Below the pieces are notes generated by a model. It made no database searches, was not told where the DNA came from, and saw nothing but the letters and a program-made list of their open reading frames with translations. Of a DNA stretch of 64,000 bases, positions 45,876-55,426 are shown piece after piece. The stretch is from assembly GCA_019247305.1 (NCBI GenBank), contig JAFAPC010000171.1:1-64000 (forward strand). The letters run 5' to 3'. The DNA is from Pseudonocardiales bacterium (lineage in GTDB: Bacteria > Actinomycetota > Actinomycetes > Mycobacteriales > Pseudonocardiaceae). Position numbers and translations under genes: made by a program. The first letter of the stretch is position 1. Every line of letters starts with the position of its first letter.

Positions 45876-48430
45876 CGGACCGGAACCTGGGGTAGGGGAG
45901 CATAGGGCGACGGGACCTGGGGGCGGGGGACCAGCGGCAGCGGGATCAGGGGCAGCGCGTCGGCGAACTGGCCGCTGGTGACCGGGTCGCGGCCCTCTAA
46001 CCAGGGATCGCGGTGGGCGTCCAGCGACTCCTGCATCCGGGCCGCCAGGCCGGCCACGACGCCGTCCCGGTCATCCACCAGAATCGCCTTCAGCTCATCG
46101 ATGCCGATCCGCGGCACGAAATCATAGGTACGCTCCAGCCACCGCGCGTTCTCCCGATAGAACTGCAGGAACACCCCGGTCAGCCGCAGCGCCTCGGCGT
46201 GGCTGGCCACCCGGGCCAGCACGTCGCCCTTGCGCACCGACGCCCCGGCGGCACCCCCGACGTAGAGATCCCACTGGCCCTCGCCAACCGCCACCAGGCC
46301 GACGTCCTTGACCAGGGCCTCCGGGCAGTTACGGGGGCACCCAGCGACGGCCAGCTTCAGCTTCGCCGGGCTCTCCAGGCCCTTGTAGCGCTCCTCTATG
46401 TCGATGCCCAATCGGGTGGAGTCGCCGAGGCCGAAGCGGCAGAAGTCGGTGCCGACGCAGGTCTTCACGGTGCGGAAGGTCTTGCCGTAGGCATATCCGG
46501 AAGGCATGTCGAGGTCGGCCCACACCCTGGGCAGGTCTTGCTTGCGCACGCCCAGCAGGTCGATCCGCTGGCCACCGGTGATTTTGATCATCGGGATGGC
46601 GTAGCGGTCGGCGACGTCGGCGATGCGGCGCAGCTGGCTGGCGGTGGTGACCCCGCCGGAGATCCGTGGGATCACCGAGAAAGTGCCGTCCCGCTGGATG
46701 TTGGCGTGGACCCGGTCGTTGATGTACCGGGCGTCCCGCTCATCGAGGTACTCCCGGCCCCACAGCATGCTCAGCAGCGAGGCGAGGGGCATTTTGCTGG
46801 CGGCGTCTTCGCCGTTCGGGGCCAGCTCGGCGAACACCGCAGATACCGACCGCAGCCCGCGGCGGCGGATCTCGGCGATCAGCTCCGGCTTCTCCAGCGG
46901 GATCGCCGGGACGTACCACCGCGCGCTCGCGTCCTGCACGATGTCACCGCCGGCGGCCCACTCCACGATGTCGCGGACCAGCTCCTTGCAGGCACCGCAG
47001 CCCTTGCCGGCGCGGGTCGTGGCCATCACGCCCGCGACGCTGGTGGTGCCGGCCCGCACGCACCCCACCAGGTCGCCCTTGCGCACGCCGTTGCAGTTGC
47101 AGACCTGAACGCCTTCGTCCATCTCGGCCGCGCCCTGCTTGTTGTCCGGCGCGGCCAGATCGAGCAGCAGCTCGACCCGCTCTTCGGGCAGTGGCAGCGC
47201 CCGGTCGAACGCCTGGGTGAGGAACGCGACCTTGCCGGTGTCCCCGAGCAGGGTGGCCCCGACCAGCTTGTCGTCACGCACCACGACGCTCTTGTAGATC
47301 CCGCGGCGCGGCTCGCAGATGCGGACGAATTCATCGTCCGCGCGTTCCGGGCGCTTAATGCCCATCGCGGCCACCTCCACGCCGGCCACCTTGAGCTTGG
47401 TGGCGTTGCGCGAGCCGTGGTAGGCGGCGCGCGGGTCGGCGCCGGTGATGTGGTCGGCCAGCACCTTCGCCTGCTCCCACAGTGGTGCGACCAGCCCGTA
47501 CACCTCACCCCGATGCTGGGCGCACTCGCCGAGGGCGTAGACGTCAAAGTCCTCCACGGTGCGCATCTGGTCGTCGGTGACGATCGCCCGCTGCACGGTC
47601 AGGCCGCAGGCCACCCCGAGCCCGACATTGGGCCGGATGCCGGCGGTGACCACCACCATGTCGCAGTCGATGGTGCTGCCGTCGGCGAACCCCACCCCGG
47701 TCACCGCGCCGTTGCTGCGGATCGCGGTGGTGCGCGCCCCAGTGTGCACGGTGATACCCAACCGCTCGACGAGGCGGCGCAGGATAGCACCGGCTTCGTC
47801 GTCGAGCTGCTGGTTCATCAGCACCGGCCCGGACTGCACGACGTGCACCGCCAGCCCGTGCTGCCGTAGGCCGTAGGCGGCTTCCAGCCCGAGCAGCCCG
47901 CCACCGATCACCACGGCCCCCCGATCACCACCGGCAGAGCACCGCCCCTGGGCGTAGCGGAGCATCGCGGTGGTGTCGTCCAGGGTGCGGAAGCCGAAGA
48001 CACCCGGGGTGAGGCGGTGGTTGTCCACCCACATGCCGTCCATGGGCGGGAAGAACGTTCGGCTGCCAGTGGCGATGATCAGCTTGTCGTACCGCACGAT
48101 CGAGCCGTCGTCGCCGAAGACGACGTGGGCGAACCGGTCGATCCGCACCACCCGAACTCCGGCACGGAGGATGATCCCGTTCTCGGCATACCAGCCCAGC
48201 GGGTTGAGGAAGATCTCTTCGAGGTCGGACCCGTCCTCGGCCAGCACCTGGGAAAGCATGATCCGGTTGTAATTGCCGTACGGCTCGTCGCCGAACACCG
48301 TGATCCGGAACTGCTCGCCGCCGTCGCGGGCCAAGATTTCCTCCACAACCCGCGCCCCCGCCATCCCGTTGCCGATCACCACCAGCTCACGACGCAGCGC
48401 GGGCTCCGGACCCAGCTGGGAGGCCACCAT
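45872..48430 (-). CDS. nirB: Nitrite reductase [NAD(P)H] large subunit
   Basis: An 852-residue protein that reduces nitrite to ammonium. In order: FAD/NAD(P)H-binding domain (VVIGNGMAGARVVEEIL, later VVIGGGLLGLEAAYGL), BFD-like [2Fe-2S] (CNCNG, GCGACK), then the siroheme and 4Fe-4S half (TCVGTDFCRFG, AVAGCPRNCPEA with the cluster cysteines). ATG 48430 follows the nitrate-reductase stop by one base. A longer frame upstream from 48571 lies inside the nitrate reductase gene and is rejected. Confidence 0.95.
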   Translation of the reverse strand: MVASQLGPEPALRRELVVIGNGMAGARVVEEILARDGGEQFRITVFGDEPYGNYNRIMLSQVLAEDGSDLEEIFLNPLGWYAENGIILRAGVRVVRIDRFAHVVFGDDGSIVRYDKLIIATGSRTFFPPMDGMWVDNHRLTPGVFGFRTLDDTTAMLRYAQGRCSAGGDRGAVVIGGGLLGLEAAYGLRQHGLAVHVVQSGPVLMNQQLDDEAGAILRRLVERLGITVHTGARTTAIRSNGAVTGVGFADGSTIDCDMVVVTAGIRPNVGLGVACGLTVQRAIVTDDQMRTVEDFDVYALGECAQHRGEVYGLVAPLWEQAKVLADHITGADPRAAYHGSRNATKLKVAGVEVAAMGIKRPERADDEFVRICEPRRGIYKSVVVRDDKLVGATLLGDTGKVAFLTQAFDRALPLPEERVELLLDLAAPDNKQGAAEMDEGVQVCNCNGVRKGDLVGCVRAGTTSVAGVMATTRAGKGCGACKELVRDIVEWAAGGDIVQDASARWYVPAIPLEKPELIAEIRRRGLRSVSAVFAELAPNGEDAASKMPLASLLSMLWGREYLDERDARYINDRVHANIQRDGTFSVIPRISGGVTTASQLRRIADVADRYAIPMIKITGGQRIDLLGVRKQDLPRVWADLDMPSGYAYGKTFRTVKTCVGTDFCRFGLGDSTRLGIDIEERYKGLESPAKLKLAVAGCPRNCPEALVKDVGLVAVGEGQWDLYVGGAAGASVRKGDVLARVASHAEALRLTGVFLQFYRENARWLERTYDFVPRIGIDELKAILVDDRDGVVAGLAARMQESLDAHRDPWLEGRDPVTSGQFADALPLIPLPLVPRPQVPSPYAPLPQVPVR

Positions 48431-48431
48431 C

Positions 48432-50915
48432 TCACCCAACCTCCACGACGCCGAAATCGACCACGACAGTCCCGATGAGCCCTTCCGGCGCGGCCAGGTG
48501 TAGCTCGAGGGTCGTCTCATCCTCCAGGTTCTCCACCACGCGCAGCGCGACGTGGGTGTTGGCACGGGCACCGATCGGGAAGTAGCGCGCGGGCGTCCCG
48601 TCCCGGATCAGCACCACGATGATCAGCTCGTCGGTGCTATTGCCGCCGCGGAAATACAGCGGTTGGGCGCTCACGCCCATCGGTACCCGATAGCTCAGAT
48701 CGGGGTGGAGGGGCACGACCTTGTCCATGCCCTGGCCCTCGAACGGGTAGATTCCCTGCAGGAAGCGGGGTGTGCTGTGCATGCCGGTCCTCCGGATACT
48801 GGTCGGGTCAGGTACTGGAGTGAGATCACGGGCGGGGACCGGCTCGACGGCCACCGCGCACGTCTTGAATTCCGGCATCCGCGAGTGCGGGTCCAGCCGG
48901 GGAATGGTCAGCGCGTTCACACTGGCGGCCTCTCCCCAGTGGAACGGCACAAACACCGTCTCCGGCCGGATCGCGTTGGTGATCCGGGCGCGCAGCACCG
49001 CGCTGCCCCGGCGGGTGGTCAGCCGCACCGGCTCCCCGTCCGCCACCCCGACCAGCCGGGCCAGCCGGGGATGCAGCTCGGCGAAGGCCGTCGGCTCGGC
49101 GGCCCGCAGCGTCGGCGCCCGGCGGGTCTGGGTGCCGGACTGGTAGTGAGTGCGGGTCCGACCGGTGGTGAGCACGAACGGGAACCGCTCATCGGGCGGC
49201 TCGTCGAGGCCACCGGAACGCACCACGTGGAACCGGGCGCGGCCATCCGGGGTCGGGAAAGACTCGGTGAACAGCCGTGGGGTGCCTGGGTGCCCGGGAG
49301 ACGGGCACGGCCAGAACAACTCCTCGCCGGCCGCCAGCCGGTCCAGCGTGATCCCGGTGTAGTCGGCCGGCCCGCCCGCGCTGGCCCGGCGCAGCTCGTC
49401 GTACACCTCGCCGGCGTCGGCGCTGAAGAACCGGCCGCGCCCTAGCCGGAGCGCCAGACTTCGGAGAATCTCCAGGTCGCTGCGCGCCCCCGCCGGTGGC
49501 GTCGTGCTCCGGCGGCGCAGCAGCACCCGGCCCTCGAGGTTGGTCATCGTGCCGTCCTCCTCAGCCCACTGCGTGGTGGGCAGCACGACGTCGGCCCGCT
49601 CGGCCGTCTCCGAGCAGAAGAAGTCCGACACGACCAGGAAGTCCAAGGCGTCCAGCCGCTCGACGATGTGGGTACTGTTCGGCGCCGAGATGACGATGTT
49701 GGAGGCCAGCACGAGCAGCACCCGGACGCCGCCGTCGGTGCCCAACCGGTCGAGCATCTCGTAGGCGGAGTGCCCCGGCCTGGGCAGCTCGTCAGGGTCG
49801 ACGCCCCAGATGGCAGCGACGTGCGCCCGCGCCGCCGGGTCGGTGAGGTGACGGTAGCCGGGCAGCTGGTCGGCCTTCTGCCCGTGCTCCCTGCCGCCCT
49901 GCCCGTTGCCCTGGCCGGTCACCGTGCCATACCCGCTGCCTCGACGGCCAGGCAGACCCAGCGCGAGCGCCAGGTTGATCCACGCCTGCACGGTGTCGGT
50001 GCCGTTGGCGTGCTGCTCGGCGCCGCGGCCGGTGAGCACCATGGCGCTACGCGCACCGGCCAGCAGCCGGACGGCCTCAGCGAGCGCGGCAACCGGTACC
50101 CCAGTGAGGCGCTCCACCCGGTCCGGCCAGTCAGCCCGGACGGCGCGGCGCACAGCGTCGAACCCATTGGTCCGGGCCGCGATGTAGGCGGAGTCGAGTA
50201 GCCCGTCGCGGATCGCGACGTGGAGCATGCCGTTGGCGAGGGCCAGATCGGTGCCCGGCGCGGCCTGTAGGTGCAGATGGGCCCTCCGCGCGGTGGCGGT
50301 GGCTCGCGGGTCGACCACGATGTGCCGGGCGCCGCGCGCGCGGCCCTGCTCGAACCACTGCATCGCCGGAGGCATCGTGTCAGCCGGGTTGCTGCCGACG
50401 AGCAGCACGACGTCGGCTGCGGCGACGTCGGACAGCGGGAACGGCAGCCCGCGGTCGATGCCGAAGGCTCGTTGGCCAGCCGTCGCCGCCGAGGACATGC
50501 AGAATCGGCCATTGTAGTCGATGGCCGAGGTGCGCAACGCGACCCGGGCGAACTTGCCCAGCTGGTAGGCTTTTTCGTTGGTCAGGCCGCCGCCCCCGAA
50601 ACAGCCCACGGCGTCGGGCCCGTGCGCCCGCTGGGCGCGTCGGATCGCGGCGGTGACCCGGTCCAGTGCCTCGTCCCAGCTCCCCGGCCGCAGCGGCGCG
50701 GCGCGACTGTCTCGCACCAGCGGCTGGGAAATCCGCTCGGGATGGTCCAGCAGCTCGGCGGCCGTCGCGCCCTTGATGCACAGTCCGCCCCGGTTCACGG
50801 GGAAGTCTTCGCGGGCCGCCAGCTCGACTGTGGTGCCGCGCGGCGTGAGCGTGATGCCGCACTGCAGCGAGCAGTACGGGCAATGCGTGGCTGTCGCGGC
50901 CGGAGCTGCGCTCAC
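48432..50915 (-). CDS. Assimilatory nitrate reductase (molybdopterin oxidoreductase)
   Basis: An 827-residue Mo-bisMGD enzyme. The N-terminal 4Fe-4S site is CPYCSLQC plus a later Cys (GGLCIKG). The Mo-ligand Cys is in FCMSSAATAG, and substrate-cleft and dinucleotide segments (TGQGNGQGGREHGQKADQLP, and LPTTQWAEEDGTMTNLEGRV) follow. About 115 extra residues after the usual C-terminus (from HSTPRFLQGIY) form a fused domain, seen in other actinomycetes as well. The start is GTG 50915. It forms an operon with nirBD: nitrate to nitrite to ammonium. Confidence 0.9.
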   Translation of the reverse strand: MSAAPAATATHCPYCSLQCGITLTPRGTTVELAAREDFPVNRGGLCIKGATAAELLDHPERISQPLVRDSRAAPLRPGSWDEALDRVTAAIRRAQRAHGPDAVGCFGGGGLTNEKAYQLGKFARVALRTSAIDYNGRFCMSSAATAGQRAFGIDRGLPFPLSDVAAADVVLLVGSNPADTMPPAMQWFEQGRARGARHIVVDPRATATARRAHLHLQAAPGTDLALANGMLHVAIRDGLLDSAYIAARTNGFDAVRRAVRADWPDRVERLTGVPVAALAEAVRLLAGARSAMVLTGRGAEQHANGTDTVQAWINLALALGLPGRRGSGYGTVTGQGNGQGGREHGQKADQLPGYRHLTDPAARAHVAAIWGVDPDELPRPGHSAYEMLDRLGTDGGVRVLLVLASNIVISAPNSTHIVERLDALDFLVVSDFFCSETAERADVVLPTTQWAEEDGTMTNLEGRVLLRRRSTTPPAGARSDLEILRSLALRLGRGRFFSADAGEVYDELRRASAGGPADYTGITLDRLAAGEELFWPCPSPGHPGTPRLFTESFPTPDGRARFHVVRSGGLDEPPDERFPFVLTTGRTRTHYQSGTQTRRAPTLRAAEPTAFAELHPRLARLVGVADGEPVRLTTRRGSAVLRARITNAIRPETVFVPFHWGEAASVNALTIPRLDPHSRMPEFKTCAVAVEPVPARDLTPVPDPTSIRRTGMHSTPRFLQGIYPFEGQGMDKVVPLHPDLSYRVPMGVSAQPLYFRGGNSTDELIIVVLIRDGTPARYFPIGARANTHVALRVVENLEDETTLELHLAAPEGLIGTVVVDFGVVEVG

Positions 50916-51077
50916 CCGATTAGCATCGGCGATGACTGTTACTGCCCGGTTGACGCTCCGTTACGTCGTCGGGCGGGCGCCAACCGGTGCTCGTCGCGTC
51001 CCCGCGTACCGATCTCCGGGGCCCAGCCCGCTTCCCCGGCAAAGTAGCGGTAACAACTATCGCCTACCGTCGCATTC

Positions 51078-53618
51078 ATGGGCGACTTCGCCGCTCCGCG
51101 GATCGGGGTCGAGGAGGAATTCCACCTCGTCGATCTCCAGACCAGGGCAGCGTCGCCAGCGGTGGAAGTCATGCTCGACCAGTTGGCTGGCGAGTCGTTT
51201 GCGCCGGAACTGCAGCGCTCCCTGGTCGAGGCCAACACGCTGCCGTGCGAGAGCCTGAAGGAGCTGCGGGCCGAACTCTGCCGGCTGCGCCACCGGTTGA
51301 CCGAGGTCGCCGATCCCCTCGGCCTCGGCGTGGTGGCCGCCGGAACGGTTCCGCTGGTCAACTTGTCTGGCACGGACATCTCAGCCGGCGCCCGCTACGA
51401 GCGGATGCAGCATGAGTATCAGGTGCTGGTTCGTGAGCAGCACATCTGCGGGGCCCAAGTGCACGTTGAGGTGCCCGATCGAGACGTCGCGGTCGCCGTC
51501 GTGCAGCACGCGGCGCTGCACCTGCCGACCTTCCTGGCCCTGTCCGCCAGCTCGCCGTACTGGCGGGGGGTTGATAGCGGGTACGCCAGTTACCGCTGCC
51601 TGGTCTGGCAGCGGTGGCCGACCGCCGGCCCGCCCGGGCCGATGCGCACCGCCGCAGACTACGACGCCATGGTGGCCGATCTCCTCGCCTCAGGAACGAT
51701 CAGTGACCCCGGCATGCTCTATTTCGACATCCGTCCCTCGGCGCACCTGCCCACCGTCGAGCTGCGGATCTGCGACGCCTGCCCTGCGGTGGATGACGTG
51801 GTGCTCATCGCTGGTCTGTTCCGGGCGCTGGTGCAGCGGGCCCGGGAGTGGATCGCTGAGGGCAGGCCGTTCCCCCAGACCCGCCATGAGCTGCTGCGGG
51901 CGGCAACCTGGCGGGCGGCCCGGTCCGGGCTGGAAGGAGACCTCGTCGACCTGGCCAGCCCGTCCGGTCCAGCTTTGGTAGCGCCCTCGCTGCTCGTCGA
52001 ACGGTTGATCAGTGTGTTGCGGCCGGCGTTGGAGGCATCCGGTGACTGGGAGCAGGTGTGTGAGCTGTCCCAGCGGGCCTTGGTCGCCGGCAGCTCGGCG
52101 GCGCGCCAACGCCGGATGTTCGGCCGGCGCGGCGAGCTCACCGACGTGGTGGACGACCTCCTCGCGCAGACCCGCGGCGAGCCCCTACACCGTGACCCGC
52201 CAACCACGGTGCCAGCGACACCGACCCTGCTGGAGGGCTATCGCTGCGCTGGCTACGACGAAGCGGTGGCGGAGGACGGCCGGGTTGCCCCGCACTACGG
52301 TTGGATGTTCCGGGCGCTGGACCGGCTGGGAGCCCACGGCATGCGGGCGGCGGTGTCGGCGATGCACACCGAGCAACGGGCCCGGGGCGTGACGTTCCGG
52401 GTGGCCGACGAGCCGGACCGGTTGTTCCCCCTGGATCTGGTGCCGCGCATCATCACCGCCCAGGAGTGGGCGACGCTGACGCCAGGGCTGATCCAGCGGG
52501 TGCGCGCGCTGGACGCCTTCCTGCACGACGTCTACGGCCAGCAGGAGGCCATCCGGGATGGTGTGCTGCCGGCGTCGGTGGTCCTTGACTCGCCCGGCTG
52601 GAGCTGCTTTGGGGCACTGCCGGCCGCGCGCATGGTGCGCGCCGCCATCAGCGGGATTGACCTGGTGCGCGAGCGCGCGCAGCGCTGGTTGGTGCTCGAG
52701 GATAACCTGCGGGTGCCCTCGGGCGTTGGGTATGCGATGACCAGCCGGCGGCTGGTGCGTAGCGTGCTGCCCGACCTGGAGCCACCCACCGGCCTGGTCC
52801 CGCTGGAAGGTTTACCGGAGCAGGTGCGCGCGACGCTGCGGGCCTGGGCTCCCCCGGACGGCGACGACACGATCGCGCTGCTGAGCGCCGGTCCCATCGA
52901 CGCGGCGTTCTACGAGCATCGGCTGTTGGCGGAGCAGATGGACCTGCCGCTGGTCACTCCCGAGGAGCTCACGGTCACCGAGAGCGGGGTGTTCGCGCAC
53001 GGCCGGCGCCTCGGGGTGCTCTACCGGCGGCTGGACGAACAGGCCTTGCTCGACGCGACCGGGGCGGACGGCCGGCCCCTCGGGCCGGCGATCTGCGCGG
53101 CCGTGGCCGCGGGTCGGGTGGTTTTGCTCAACGCGCTGGGCAACGGGGTGGCCGACGACAAACGGGTGTACGCCTACGTGCCAAACATGATCACCTACTA
53201 TCTGGGTGAGCAGGTGCTGCTCGCCCAGGTGCCCACGTACCCGTGCGCTGACCCGTGCCATCTCGCCCACGTGCTGGACCGGCTCGACGAGCTGGTCCTC
53301 AAGCCGGTGAATGGCTATGGCGGCCATGGCGTCGTGATCGGACCCGATGCTGAGCGGGCTGAGCTGGCCGAGCTCGCCGCCACGATCCAGGAGCGCCCGC
53401 AGGACTGGGTGGCCCAGGACCTGGTGTCGCTGTCCACCCACCCCACCTTCACCGGCACCCGGCTGGAGCCGCGGGCGATCGACTTGCGGGCGTTCGTCCT
53501 GCTCGGTACGCGCGCCGAGGTGGCACCAGCCGCCCTGACCCGAGTCGCCTCCAGCGGCACCACGGTCGTCAACTCCTCCCGTGGCGGCGGCGCGAAGGAT
53601 ACCTGGATCTTGCGGTGA
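51078..53618 (+). CDS. Carboxylate-amine ligase (GCS2) fused to circularly permuted ATP-grasp
   Basis: An 846-residue fusion. The N-terminal half is YbdK/GCS2-type glutamate-cysteine-ligase-like (IGVEEEFHLVDL, EANTLPCESLKEL, VHVEVPD). The C-terminal half is a circularly permuted ATP-grasp of the DUF404/407 type (VLEDNLRVPSGVGYAMTSRR, LKPVNGYGGHGVVIGPD). Both halves form amide bonds, so the product is probably a small peptide or amide. It is followed after 12 bp by an asparagine-synthetase-like amidotransferase and then an S9 peptidase: an operon for a peptide-like metabolite. Confidence 0.85.
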   Translation: MGDFAAPRIGVEEEFHLVDLQTRAASPAVEVMLDQLAGESFAPELQRSLVEANTLPCESLKELRAELCRLRHRLTEVADPLGLGVVAAGTVPLVNLSGTDISAGARYERMQHEYQVLVREQHICGAQVHVEVPDRDVAVAVVQHAALHLPTFLALSASSPYWRGVDSGYASYRCLVWQRWPTAGPPGPMRTAADYDAMVADLLASGTISDPGMLYFDIRPSAHLPTVELRICDACPAVDDVVLIAGLFRALVQRAREWIAEGRPFPQTRHELLRAATWRAARSGLEGDLVDLASPSGPALVAPSLLVERLISVLRPALEASGDWEQVCELSQRALVAGSSAARQRRMFGRRGELTDVVDDLLAQTRGEPLHRDPPTTVPATPTLLEGYRCAGYDEAVAEDGRVAPHYGWMFRALDRLGAHGMRAAVSAMHTEQRARGVTFRVADEPDRLFPLDLVPRIITAQEWATLTPGLIQRVRALDAFLHDVYGQQEAIRDGVLPASVVLDSPGWSCFGALPAARMVRAAISGIDLVRERAQRWLVLEDNLRVPSGVGYAMTSRRLVRSVLPDLEPPTGLVPLEGLPEQVRATLRAWAPPDGDDTIALLSAGPIDAAFYEHRLLAEQMDLPLVTPEELTVTESGVFAHGRRLGVLYRRLDEQALLDATGADGRPLGPAICAAVAAGRVVLLNALGNGVADDKRVYAYVPNMITYYLGEQVLLAQVPTYPCADPCHLAHVLDRLDELVLKPVNGYGGHGVVIGPDAERAELAELAATIQERPQDWVAQDLVSLSTHPTFTGTRLEPRAIDLRAFVLLGTRAEVAPAALTRVASSGTTVVNSSRGGGAKDTWILR

Positions 53619-53630
53619 GAGGAGCGTGCG

Positions 53631-55421
53631 ATGTGTGGCATCGCTGGCGAGATCAGATTTGACCAGACGGCGGCCAGCATCGACGCGGTCACCACCATGA
53701 CCGCCGCCCTGCATCGTCGCGGCCCTGAGGGCTGGGGCATCCACGCTGGCGGCCGCAGCGCGCTCGGCCACCGCCGGCTGAAGATCATCGACTTGTCGGA
53801 TCGGGCCGCGCAACCCATGGTCGATCCCGAGCTGGGCCTGACCGTCGTGTTCAACGGCTGCCTCTACAACTACCGCGAGCTACGTCGCGAGCTGCGTGCC
53901 GCCGGTTACCGGTTCTTCTCCGACTCCGACAGCGAAGTGCTGCTCAAGGCCTATCACCGCTGGGGCCCCCGCTGCGTCGAGCACTTCCAGGGCATGTTCG
54001 CCTTCGCCGTGCTAGAGCGCGAGAGCGGGCGGCTGGTGCTCGGCCGCGACCGACTCGGGATCAAACCGCTGTACCTCACGCAGAACGCCAGCCGGCTGCG
54101 CTTCGCCTCTACGCTGCCCGCCCTGCTCGCCACCGGTGAGGTGGACACCACGATCGACCCGGTGGGGCTGCACCACTACCTGAGTTTCCACTCCGTCGTG
54201 CCCGCTCCCCGCACGATCCTGGCCGGGGTGGAGAAACTGCCGCCGGCCACGGTGCGCACCGTGCATCCCGATGGTCGTCGGCAGGACTGGCAGTACTGGC
54301 AGCCGATGTTCTCCCGGAGCGGTCCCGGTCCGGGCCGGGATGGCAGGGAGATCACGGACTGGCCGGGCGCGGTCCTTGCGGCGCTGCGGCTCGCGGTGGC
54401 GCGACGGATGGTCGCCGACGTTCCGGTGGGCATCCTGCTCTCCGGCGGCCTCGATTCCAGCCTGGTGGTGGCGCTGCTGGCCGAGGGTGGTGGGTCGCGG
54501 CTGCGCACGTTCAGCGTCGGGTTCGAAGCCGCCGGCGGGGAGTCGGGGGATGAGTTCGGCTACTCCGACCAGGTCGCGGCGCACTTCGGCACCGAGCACC
54601 AGAAAATCATGATCAACTCTGACCGGCTGCTTCCGGCGGTGGACGCGGCCATCGACGCGATGAGCGAACCGATGGTCAGCCATGACTGTGTCGCTTTCTA
54701 CCTGCTCTCGGAGGAGGTCTCGCGCTCGGTGACCGTGGTGCAGTCCGGGCAGGGCGCGGATGAGATCTTCGCCGGCTATGACTGGTATCCACCGCTAGCC
54801 AACGTGCCCCGGGAGCAGGCCGCAGCAGCCTACTCGGCGGTGTTCATCGACCGCCCGCACGCCGAGCTGGCCGAGCTGCTCGAACCGGAGTGGCTGGCCG
54901 AGTCCGACCCCAGCCGGGCCTTCGTCGACGCGCACTTCGGCGCTCCCGGCGCCGACACCGCACTCGATGCGGCGTTGCGTCTGGACACCACTGTCATGCT
55001 GGTTGATGACCCGGTCAAGAGGGTGGACACCATGACGATGGCGTGGGGACTGGAGGCGCGGGTGCCGTTTTTGGACCACGAGCTGGTCGAGCTCGCCGCC
55101 GCCTGCCCACCCGGGCGCAAGCTCGCCGCGGGCGGGAAGGGAGTACTCAAGGCGGCCAGCCGCGGCGTCGTCCCAGATACGATCATCGATCGGCGCAAGG
55201 GTTACTTCCCGGTGCCGGCGATCCGGCACTTATCCGGCCCGTTCCTCGACCGGGTGCGCGAGGCGGTGACGGACCCGGTGGCCAAAGACCGTGGTCTGTT
55301 TCGCCCAGACCGGTTAGCGCGGATGCTCGCCGACCCCAACACCGAGCGCACCACCCTGGGATCCAACGCCTTGTGGCAGGTCGCTCTGCTGGAAATGTGG
55401 CTGCAGGGCAGGGGGATTTAG
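53631..55421 (+). CDS. AsnB-like glutamine amidotransferase (NAGGN-amidotransferase type)
   Basis: A 596-residue glutamine-hydrolysing synthetase. The N-terminus MCGIAGEI provides the Cys2 nucleophile, with GLN-type GPEGWGIHA nearby. The C-terminal synthetase has the ATP loop ILLSGGLDSSLVVAL and QGADEIFAGYDWY, and ends LDHELVELAAACPPGRKLA. It resembles the amidotransferase of the N-acetylglutaminylglutamine-amide trio more than housekeeping AsnB. The likely reaction is amidation of the carboxylate made by the ligase upstream. Confidence 0.8.
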   Translation: MCGIAGEIRFDQTAASIDAVTTMTAALHRRGPEGWGIHAGGRSALGHRRLKIIDLSDRAAQPMVDPELGLTVVFNGCLYNYRELRRELRAAGYRFFSDSDSEVLLKAYHRWGPRCVEHFQGMFAFAVLERESGRLVLGRDRLGIKPLYLTQNASRLRFASTLPALLATGEVDTTIDPVGLHHYLSFHSVVPAPRTILAGVEKLPPATVRTVHPDGRRQDWQYWQPMFSRSGPGPGRDGREITDWPGAVLAALRLAVARRMVADVPVGILLSGGLDSSLVVALLAEGGGSRLRTFSVGFEAAGGESGDEFGYSDQVAAHFGTEHQKIMINSDRLLPAVDAAIDAMSEPMVSHDCVAFYLLSEEVSRSVTVVQSGQGADEIFAGYDWYPPLANVPREQAAAAYSAVFIDRPHAELAELLEPEWLAESDPSRAFVDAHFGAPGADTALDAALRLDTTVMLVDDPVKRVDTMTMAWGLEARVPFLDHELVELAAACPPGRKLAAGGKGVLKAASRGVVPDTIIDRRKGYFPVPAIRHLSGPFLDRVREAVTDPVAKDRGLFRPDRLARMLADPNTERTTLGSNALWQVALLEMWLQGRGI

Positions 55422-55426
55422 CTGAG

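Noticed and set aside
46013-47869. 618-codon plus frame opposite nirB
   Set aside because: Antisense shadow of nitrite reductase.
48431-48571. Longer N-terminus for nirB
   Set aside because: Lies inside the nitrate reductase gene; ATG 48430 directly after its stop gives the family start.
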